Source of the DNA: Mycobacterium helveticum
GTDB taxonomy: Bacteria; Actinomycetota; Actinomycetes; Mycobacteriales; Mycobacteriaceae
Assembly (NCBI RefSeq): GCF_007714205.1
Contig: NZ_VMQU01000032.1
Location: 1 to 45,691, forward strand
DNA length: 45,691 nucleotides
Direction: 5' to 3'
The translations under genes were made by a program, and so were the position numbers. Below the pieces are notes generated by a model. It was not told where the DNA came from and did no database searches. It saw only the letters and a program-made list of their open reading frames with translations. Position 1 is the stretch's first letter, and each line of letters starts with the position of its first letter. This document shows positions 39,033-45,691 of the stretch, in pieces.

Positions 39033-40319
39033 ATGTCTGTCGTTGGCACCCCGAAGAGCGCCGAGAAGATCCAGCAGGACTGGGACACCAACCCGCGCTG
39101 GAAGGACGTGACCCGCACCTACACCGCCGAAGACGTCGTCGCGCTGCAGGGCACGGTCGTCGAGGAGAACACGCTGGCGCGCCGCGGCGCGGAGGTGTTG
39201 TGGGACGAACTGCACGACCTGGAGTGGGTCAACGCGCTCGGCGCCCTGACCGGCAACATGGCCGTCCAGCAGGTGCGCGCCGGTCTCAAGGCGATCTACC
39301 TGTCGGGCTGGCAGGTCGCCGGTGACGCCAACCTGTCCGGCCAGACCTACCCCGACCAGAGCCTGTACCCGGCCAACTCGGTGCCGCAGGTGGTTCGCCG
39401 GATCAACAACGCGCTGCAGCGCGCCGACCAGATCGCCAAGATCGAGGGCGACACCTCGGTGGAGAACTGGCTGGCGCCGATCGTCGCCGACGGCGAGGCC
39501 GGCTTCGGCGGCGCCCTCAACGTCTTCGAGCTGCAGAAGGCCATGATCGCGGCCGGGGTCGCGGGCACCCACTGGGAGGACCAGCTGGCGTCGGAGAAGA
39601 AGTGTGGCCACCTGGGCGGCAAGGTGCTGATCCCCACCCAGCAGCACATCCGCACGCTGACGTCGGCCCGGCTGGCCGCCGACGTGTGCGACGTCCCGAC
39701 CATCGTGATCGCCCGTACCGACGCCGAGGCGGCCACGCTGATCACCTCGGACGTCGACGAGCGCGACCGGCCGTTCATCACCGGCGAGCGCACCCGGGAG
39801 GGCTTCTACCGCACCCGCAACGGGATCGAGCCCTGCATCGCCCGGGCCAAGTCCTACGCCCCGTACGCCGACCTGATCTGGATGGAGACCGGGACCCCCG
39901 ACCTCGAGCTTGCGCGCAAGTTCTCCGAGGCGGTCAAGGCCGAATTCCCCGACCAGATGCTGGCCTACAACTGCTCGCCGTCGTTCAACTGGCGCAAGCA
40001 CCTCGACGACAGCACCATCGCGAAGTTCCAAAAGGAGCTCGCCGCAATGGGATTCAAGTTCCAGTTCATCACGCTGGCCGGCTTCCACGCGCTGAACTAC
40101 TCGATGTTCGACCTGGCCTACGGCTACGCCCGCAACCAGATGAGCGCCTATGTCGAGTTGCAGGAGCGCGAGTTCGCCGCCGAGGAGCGGGGCTACACCG
40201 CAACCAAGCACCAGCGTGAGGTCGGCGCCGGGTACTTCGACCGCATCGCCACCACGGTCGACCCGAACTCCTCGACGACCGCGCTGACCGGTTCCACCGA
40301 AGAGGGCCAGTTCCACTGA
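39033..40319 (+). CDS. icl1: Isocitrate lyase Icl1
   Basis: A 428-residue isocitrate lyase, the length of M. tuberculosis Icl1. It splits isocitrate to glyoxylate and succinate in the glyoxylate shunt, and acts as methylisocitrate lyase in propionate metabolism. The catalytic loop KKCGHLGGK (Cys about residue 191) is present, with the [20 protein letters not shown] context and the C-terminal lid. The ATG at 39033 follows an AAGGAG ribosome site. An in-frame ATG at 38895 lies in the regulatory gap and is rejected. fadB2 follows after 144 bases that contain a large inverted repeat. Confidence 0.98.
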   Translation: MSVVGTPKSAEKIQQDWDTNPRWKDVTRTYTAEDVVALQGTVVEENTLARRGAEVLWDELHDLEWVNALGALTGNMAVQQVRAGLKAIYLSGWQVAGDANLSGQTYPDQSLYPANSVPQVVRRINNALQRADQIAKIEGDTSVENWLAPIVADGEAGFGGALNVFELQKAMIAAGVAGTHWEDQLASEKKCGHLGGKVLIPTQQHIRTLTSARLAADVCDVPTIVIARTDAEAATLITSDVDERDRPFITGERTREGFYRTRNGIEPCIARAKSYAPYADLIWMETGTPDLELARKFSEAVKAEFPDQMLAYNCSPSFNWRKHLDDSTIAKFQKELAAMGFKFQFITLAGFHALNYSMFDLAYGYARNQMSAYVELQEREFAAEERGYTATKHQREVGAGYFDRIATTVDPNSSTTALTGSTEEGQFH

Positions 40320-40385
40320 CGAGGAGCGGGTGTGGCCCGCGACGAGGCAGTGGAACCGACCGGCCTGAGCCACTGAGTTAGTCTG

Positions 40386-40445
40386 CCGAGCAGACGCAGA
40401 ATCGCACTCCTGCACCCCAGTTGACGCGATTCTGCGTCTGCTCGG
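40386..40445. repeat. 20-bp perfect inverted repeat between icl1 and fadB2
   Basis: CCGAGCAGACGCAGAATCGC (40386-40405) pairs perfectly with 40426-40445, separated by a 20-base loop. The RNA would form a very stable hairpin just 5 bases before the fadB2 ribosome site (aaaggagg). It has no T run. Sequences with GAGCAGACGCAGAATCGC are familiar to me as interspersed intergenic palindromes in mycobacterial genomes, so this may be a scattered repeat element rather than a terminator. Confidence 0.9.
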
Positions 40446-40463
40446 GCATTAAAGGAGGAACGT

Positions 40464-41327
40464 GTGAGCGACGCAGCGATCCAGCGGGTAGGTGTGGTCG
40501 GGGCCGGCCAGATGGGATCCGGCATCGCCGAGGTCTCGGTCCGCGCCGGTGTCGACGTGACGGTGTTCGAGACCACCGAGGCGTTGATCACGGCCGGCCG
40601 CAACCGCATCGTGAAGTCGCTCGAGCGCGGCGTCAGCGCGGGCAAGGTGACCGAACGGGAGCGCGACCGCGCGCTCGGCAAGCTCACCTTCACCACCGAC
40701 CTCAAAGACCTGGCGGACCGGCAGCTGGTCATCGAGGCCATCGTCGAGGACGAAGCCGTCAAGGCGAACGTCTTCGCCGAACTGGACCGGGTCATCACCG
40801 ACCCGGACGCGGTGCTGGCGTCCAACACCTCCAGCATCCCGATCATGAAGGTCGCGGCGGCGACCAAGAACCCGCAGCGCGTGCTGGGGCTGCACTTCTT
40901 CAACCCTGTCCCGGTGCTGCCGCTGGTCGAGCTCGTCTGCACGCTGGTCACCGACGAAGCCGCCGCCGCCCGCACCGAGGAGTTCGCCGGGGCGGTGCTG
41001 GGCAAGCAGGTGGTGCGGTGTTCGGACCGTTCCGGATTCGTCGTGAACGCGTTGCTGGTGCCGTATTTGCTGTCGGCGATCCGGATGGTGGAGGCCGGCT
41101 TTGCCACCGTGGAGGACGTCGACAAGGCCGTGGTTGCCGGGCTATCGCACCCGATGGGCCCGCTGCGGCTGTCCGACCTCGTCGGCCTGGACACCCTGAA
41201 ACTGATCGCGGACAAGATGTTCGACGAATTCAAGGAGCCGCAATACGGCCCGCCGCCGCTGCTGCTGCGTATGGTGGAGGCGGGTCGCCTCGGCAAGAAA
41301 TCGGGCCGGGGCTTCTACGCGTACTGA
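40464..41327 (+). CDS. fadB2: 3-hydroxybutyryl-CoA dehydrogenase FadB2
   Basis: A 287-residue 3-hydroxyacyl-CoA dehydrogenase. The NAD motif VGVVGAGQMGSGIAEVS is near the N-terminus; SNTSSIPI and LHFFNPVPVLPLVELV (catalytic His with its Glu partner nearby) follow, and the C-terminal helical domain has GFVVNALLVPYLLSAIRMVE and DKAVVAGLSHPMGPLRLSDLVGLD. It interconverts acetoacetyl-CoA and 3-hydroxybutyryl-CoA. The GTG at 40464 follows a strong AAGGAGG site. It is downstream of icl1, so beta-oxidation and the glyoxylate shunt sit together. Confidence 0.95.
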   Translation: MSDAAIQRVGVVGAGQMGSGIAEVSVRAGVDVTVFETTEALITAGRNRIVKSLERGVSAGKVTERERDRALGKLTFTTDLKDLADRQLVIEAIVEDEAVKANVFAELDRVITDPDAVLASNTSSIPIMKVAAATKNPQRVLGLHFFNPVPVLPLVELVCTLVTDEAAAARTEEFAGAVLGKQVVRCSDRSGFVVNALLVPYLLSAIRMVEAGFATVEDVDKAVVAGLSHPMGPLRLSDLVGLDTLKLIADKMFDEFKEPQYGPPPLLLRMVEAGRLGKKSGRGFYAY

Positions 41328-41337
41328 CGGCGTATGA

Positions 41338-42261
<924 letters not shown>

Positions 42262-42302
42262 GCGACGCCCCGAATCGTTGCTGGACGAACCAGGGGCGTC
42301 GC
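42262..42302. terminator. Bidirectional terminator-like hairpin between umaA and pcaA
   Basis: GCGACGCCCC (42262-42271) pairs perfectly with GGGGCGTCGC (42293-42302) around a 21-base loop. It fills the 45-base gap between the two convergent methyltransferase genes and could stop transcription from both sides. It has no T run, as is common in mycobacteria. Confidence 0.7.
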
Positions 42303-42306
42303 GCGG

Positions 42307-43170
42307 TTACTTTTCCAGCGTGAATTGGTTGACGTCGGTGTAGCCCTCACGGAACAAGTCGGCGCAGCCGGTGAGGTACTTCATGTACCGGTCGTAGACC
42401 TCCTCGGGCTGGATCTCCAGCGCCTGCTCCCGGTTGGCCTCGAGGGCGGCGGCCCAGGTGTCCAGCGTCCTCGCGTAGTGCGGCTGCAACGACTGGATCC
42501 GGGTCAGCGTGAAGCCCGCCGCGGACGCGTGTTCTTCGACCGACGGGATGGTCGGCAGCCAGCCGCCCGGGAAGATCTCGGCCAGGATGAACTGGGTGAA
42601 GTGAACGACCTCATGGGTCAGCGGCCTGCCCTTCGCCCGGGCCTCTTTGAAGGTGGGACGCGTGATGGTGTGCAACATCATGAGGCCGTCCGCCGGCAGC
42701 ACCCGGTGGGCCATGTGGAAGAAGTGGCCCCAGCGCCGGCGGCCGAAGTGCTCGAACGCGCCGATGGAGACGATCCGGTCGACCGGTTCGTGGAACTTCT
42801 CCCAGCCCTCCAGCAGCACCCGGCGGGAGCGGGCGGTGTCCATCTGGTCGAACGACTTCTGCACATGCTCGGCCTGGTTCTCCGACAGCGTCAGGCCCAC
42901 CACGTTGACGTCGTACTTCTCGATGGCCCGCCGCATGGTGGCGCCCCAACCGCAGCCGATGTCGAGTAGCGTCATTCCCGGCTCGAGGTGGAGCTTGCCC
43001 AGCGAAAGGTCGATCTTGGCGAGCTGGGCTTCCTCCAGCGTCATGCCGTCGCGCTCGAAGTAGGCGCAGCTGTAGGTCTGGGTGGGGTCCAGGAACAGCC
43101 GAAAGAAGTCGTCGGACAGGTCGTAATGGGCTTGCACGTTCCCGAAATGCGGCGTGAGCTGCACGGACAT
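42307..43170 (-). CDS. pcaA: Cyclopropane mycolic acid synthase PcaA
   Basis: A 287-residue SAM-dependent cyclopropane synthase, the length of M. tuberculosis PcaA. Features: MSVQLTPHFGNVQAHYDLSDDFF start, TYSCAYFERDGMTLEEAQLAKIDL, SAM motif [52 protein letters not shown] and VNQFTLEK at the end. It makes the proximal cyclopropane ring of alpha-mycolates. The ATG at 43170 is chosen; the frame stays open to 43239 without homology. Upstream to 43362 I see no gene or clear element. Confidence 0.95.
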   Translation of the reverse strand: MSVQLTPHFGNVQAHYDLSDDFFRLFLDPTQTYSCAYFERDGMTLEEAQLAKIDLSLGKLHLEPGMTLLDIGCGWGATMRRAIEKYDVNVVGLTLSENQAEHVQKSFDQMDTARSRRVLLEGWEKFHEPVDRIVSIGAFEHFGRRRWGHFFHMAHRVLPADGLMMLHTITRPTFKEARAKGRPLTHEVVHFTQFILAEIFPGGWLPTIPSVEEHASAAGFTLTRIQSLQPHYARTLDTWAAALEANREQALEIQPEEVYDRYMKYLTGCADLFREGYTDVNQFTLEK

Positions 43171-43362
43171 AACGTAATGGGCCTTTCTGTTTTTCCGAGG
43201 CACGGGCGCTGTCGAACGGCGCAACCCGACTACCCCCAACGCATCCCCTGCATGCTAGCCGCTCCCACGGTCAAAGTCCCCTTCCGCCGGGTAGGTCACA
43301 CGAGATCGTTGCGCCCCCGAAAGGGAAAAGTTTTCGCCCGTGTGCGCCCGGGCGCGAGCCGG

Positions 43363-44070
43363 TCATTCCCCCGGGGGAGGGACGATCGGCGTGGGGTGCG
43401 GCTCCTCCCGGAACTTCTCCAGCGACCCGCCGACCTCGACGATCCCGCGCAGCGCGCTCCAGCTCAGCATCGTCAGGTAGTCGATGAGCTCGTCACTGGT
43501 CATCCGCGGGTCCGACATCCAGGAGTGGGTGGCCAGCTGGACCCCGCCGACGATCAGGTAGGCCCACGGCTCGACGCCGCCGGTGTCCATTCCGGCCTCG
43601 TGCATGCGGCGGCGCATCAGCACGGCGAGCATGCGCGCGATGATCCGTTCGGAGTCGGCGACCACCTTGTTCTTGCCGGCTGAGTTGTTTGCCATGACGA
43701 ACCGGTACGGCTCGGGTTCGGACGCCACCGTGTCGACATACACCCGGATGACCTCCCGGGTCAGGTCGATGCCGTCCAGGTTCGACGACAGCGCGGCCGC
43801 CATGTTGGGGATCAGGGTGGTCTGCGTGAAGCGCATCATCACCGCCGTCGTCAGGTCGTTCTTGTCGACGAAGTAGCGGTACAGCACGGTCTTGGACACC
43901 CCGATCTCCGCCGCGATCTCGTCCATGCTCACGAAACGGCCCTGCCGGCGAATCGCGTCGATCGTGCCATCGACCAACTCGTTGCGACGGTCCACCTTGT
44001 GCTGGTGCCAACGCCGCTTGCGGCCGTCGGTCTTCACGGTCCCGGCCGGGAGGTGCTCAGCCACTGTCAC
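43363..44070 (-). CDS. TetR family transcriptional regulator (Rv0472c homologue)
   Basis: A 235-residue regulator. The DNA-binding region is WHQHKVDRRNELVDGTIDAIRRQGRFVSMDEIAAEIGVSKTVLYRYFVDKNDLTTAV (about 25-80). The ligand domain follows, ending in a Pro-rich tail. The GTG at 44070 gives a length close to the homologue (234); 44064 is also possible, while the frame open upstream to 45159 runs antisense to the DUF445 gene and is rejected. It is divergent from the DUF445 gene with a gap of about 156 bases. The target is unknown; a role in lipid or envelope genes is suggested only by its neighbours. Confidence 0.9.
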   Translation of the reverse strand: MTVAEHLPAGTVKTDGRKRRWHQHKVDRRNELVDGTIDAIRRQGRFVSMDEIAAEIGVSKTVLYRYFVDKNDLTTAVMMRFTQTTLIPNMAAALSSNLDGIDLTREVIRVYVDTVASEPEPYRFVMANNSAGKNKVVADSERIIARMLAVLMRRRMHEAGMDTGGVEPWAYLIVGGVQLATHSWMSDPRMTSDELIDYLTMLSWSALRGIVEVGGSLEKFREEPHPTPIVPPPGE

Positions 44071-44226
44071 GAATTCCCATTCACTAGACGCCCTCGATAC
44101 TACGGGCCGCCGGGCCCCGCCGGGCGCACCGTCGGCATGTCCGCCGGATTGCCCGGCGGTGTCGCCGGAGCGGGCGAGCGCGGCCCGGACCGACGCTGAT
44201 GCGGACGGCGGCCCGACGGTGCATGG

Positions 44227-45597
44227 ATGATGGTGTGGTGGCACGAGGATGCTGGCGCGGTGACGCATAGGGCCCCCGATCGGGTCGAGACGCCGGCGGG
44301 CGAGCGGCCCCGCGCGTCGTTGGCGGAGTCGTTCGCCGGGGCGGATTCCGATGGCGACGCCGGGCGGCGGGTGGGCTTGCGCCGCATGAAGCTTGTGGCA
44401 CTGGGCTTCCTGGTCGGTGCCACCGGTGTGTTCCTCGCCTGCCGGTGGTTGCAGGCGCAGGGCGGCGCGGCCGTCTGGGTCGGCTACGTGGGCGCGGCCG
44501 CGGAGGCCGGCATGGTGGGCGCCCTGGCCGACTGGTTCGCCGTCACCGCGCTGTTCAAGCACCCGCTGGGCATTCCGATCCCGCACACCGCGATCATCAA
44601 GCGCAAGAAGGACCAGCTCGGCGAGGGCCTGGGCACCTTCGTGCGGGAGAACTTCCTGTCCCCTTCGGTCGTCGAGACCAAGCTGCGCGACGCGCAGGTG
44701 CCCGGACGGCTGGGCAAGTGGCTCTCGGAGGCGCCACACGCCGAGCGGGTGGCCGGCGAGACCGCGACGGTGCTGCGGGTGCTGGTGGAGTTGCTGCGCG
44801 ACGACGACGTCCAGCAGGTGATCGATCGGATGATCGTGCGCCGCATCGGCGAACCGCAGTGGGGCCCCCCCGTGGGGCGGGTGCTGGGGACTTTGCTGGC
44901 CGAGAACCGGCAAGAGGCACTGATCCAGTTGCTGGCCGACCGGGCTTTTCAGTGGTCGCTGAACGCCGGCGAGGTGATTGCGCGGGTGGTCGAGCGTGAT
45001 TCGCCGAGCTGGTCCCCGCGATTCGTCGACCAGCTCGTCGGCGACCGCATCCACCGCGAACTGATGGATTTCACCGACAAGGTGCGCCGCAACCCCGACC
45101 ACGAATTGCGCCGCTCGGCGACCCAATTCCTGTTCGAGTTCGCCGAGGACCTGCAGCACGACCCGGACACCATCGCGCGTGCCGATGCCGTCAAGGAGCA
45201 GCTGATGGCGCGCGAGGAGATCGGCAAGGCCGCCGCGACCGCGTGGCGGACGCTCAAGCGGCTGGTGCTCGAAGGCGTCGACGACCCGTCCAGCACGCTG
45301 CGCTCACGCATCGCCGACACGGTCGTGCGGGTCGGCGAATCGCTGCGCGACGACGCCGACCTGCGCGACAGGGTCGACGACTGGATCGTCAGGGCGGCAC
45401 AACACCTGGTCACGCAGTACGGGGTGGAGATCACCGCCATCATCACCGAGACGATCGAGCGCTGGAATGCCGACGAGGCCAGCCGGCGCATCGAGTTACA
45501 CGTGGGGCGTGACCTGCAATTCATCCGGATCAATGGCACCGTGGTGGGCGCATTGGCGGGACTCGTCATTTACGCCGTCGCGCAGCTGATGTTCTGA
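44227..45597 (+). CDS. DUF445 family membrane protein (Rv0473 homologue)
   Basis: A 456-residue protein, the length I recall for Rv0473. It has an N-terminal charged region, two close transmembrane segments (MKLVALGFLVGATGVFLACRWL and WVGYVGAAAEAGMVGALADWFAV) with the family motif EAGMVGALADWFAVTALFKHPLGIPIPHTAII, a long helical, coiled-coil-prone middle and a C-terminal hydrophobic segment (GTVVGALAGLVIYAVAQLMF). The function of DUF445 proteins is not established. The start used here is the ATG at 44227; an in-frame GTG at 44260 is an alternative. Confidence 0.88.
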   Translation: MMVWWHEDAGAVTHRAPDRVETPAGERPRASLAESFAGADSDGDAGRRVGLRRMKLVALGFLVGATGVFLACRWLQAQGGAAVWVGYVGAAAEAGMVGALADWFAVTALFKHPLGIPIPHTAIIKRKKDQLGEGLGTFVRENFLSPSVVETKLRDAQVPGRLGKWLSEAPHAERVAGETATVLRVLVELLRDDDVQQVIDRMIVRRIGEPQWGPPVGRVLGTLLAENRQEALIQLLADRAFQWSLNAGEVIARVVERDSPSWSPRFVDQLVGDRIHRELMDFTDKVRRNPDHELRRSATQFLFEFAEDLQHDPDTIARADAVKEQLMAREEIGKAAATAWRTLKRLVLEGVDDPSSTLRSRIADTVVRVGESLRDDADLRDRVDDWIVRAAQHLVTQYGVEITAIITETIERWNADEASRRIELHVGRDLQFIRINGTVVGALAGLVIYAVAQLMF

Positions 45598-45618
45598 GAA
45601 GTGCTAACTAGTGCCGTA

Positions 45619-45681
45619 ATGCATCACGTCAAGATGCCCGCGAAAGTTGATCCATGCATCACGTAAGGAATGCCCGCGAAA
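45619..45681 (+). repeat. Two-copy direct repeat at the window end
   Basis: ATGCATCACGTCAAGATG... (45619-45645) and ATGCATCACGTAAGGAATG... (45654-45681) share ATGCATCACGT and TGCCCGCGAAA with small differences; the period is about 35 bases. It lies in the gap after the DUF445 gene. It could continue beyond the window or act as operators for the next gene (in H37Rv, an XRE regulator before hbhA). Confidence 0.75.
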
Positions 45682-45691
45682 CCGGGGTCAG

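Noticed and set aside
44071..45159. 5' extension of the Rv0472c-like TetR frame
   Set aside because: It runs antisense through the DUF445 gene and has no homology to TetR proteins.

Overview
This window is chromosomal DNA from a Mycobacterium. GC content is high and GTG starts are frequent. It carries groEL2 behind CIRCE operators, a PPE-MPTR gene, a PE-domain gene, mmpS/mmpL, and the cyclopropane-synthase relatives umaA and pcaA. Gene order follows, from memory, the M. tuberculosis H37Rv segment Rv0430 to Rv0473. Differences from that layout (extra LLM oxidoreductase, cupin, SDR, D-aminoacylase-like hydrolase, dipZ next to mmpL4, a second phosphatidylserine decarboxylase; no rskA/sigK/ufaA1 block) point to a slow-growing non-tuberculous species, perhaps of the M. 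avium complex. The species is an inference.

Layout. 1-4.5 kb, plus strand: DUF3263 protein, VirR-like LytR_C membrane protein, lipoprotein SodC, YbdK-type carboxylate-amine ligase, Lon-substrate-binding-like protein, F420-dependent oxidoreductase. 4.6-11.1 kb, minus strand: a tightly overlapping psd-pssA-AAA ATPase operon, then moeA2, an SDR and a cupin. 11.1-13.1 kb: two CIRCE operators, groEL2 and a terminator. 13.1-19 kb: a candidate SAM-type riboswitch leader and an SDR, then a carboxymuconolactone-decarboxylase-like protein, a PNPOx-like protein, PPE10-like protein, an amidohydrolase and a DinB-like protein.

19.1-29 kb is the most distinctive region. A minus-strand mmpS4-mmpL4-dipZ cluster lies behind a candidate IdeR box, with a divergent TetR gene. 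Next come a 17-bp tandem repeat, a PE-domain ORF that reads through the repeat, a pyruvoyl phosphatidylserine decarboxylase, a homologue of the siderophore-secretion protein Rv0455c, and an EchA2-like crotonase. The envelope/siderophore export genes (mmpS4, mmpL4, Rv0455c homologue) and the disulfide-handling protein DipZ may work together.

29-38 kb: prolyl oligopeptidase, aldehyde dehydrogenase with a DUF779 partner, small membrane proteins, lpdC, a second CMD-like protein and ramB. 37.9-45.7 kb: acyl-ACP thioesterase, icl1 (with RamB-like sites upstream), fadB2, umaA, pcaA (convergent, with a shared terminator), a TetR regulator and a DUF445 membrane protein. This block is the acetate/fatty-acid (glyoxylate) and mycolic-acid-modification part of the window.

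No tRNA, rRNA, insertion sequence, prophage or CRISPR array was seen. Gene names come from recognising protein sequences by eye; no database search was run.
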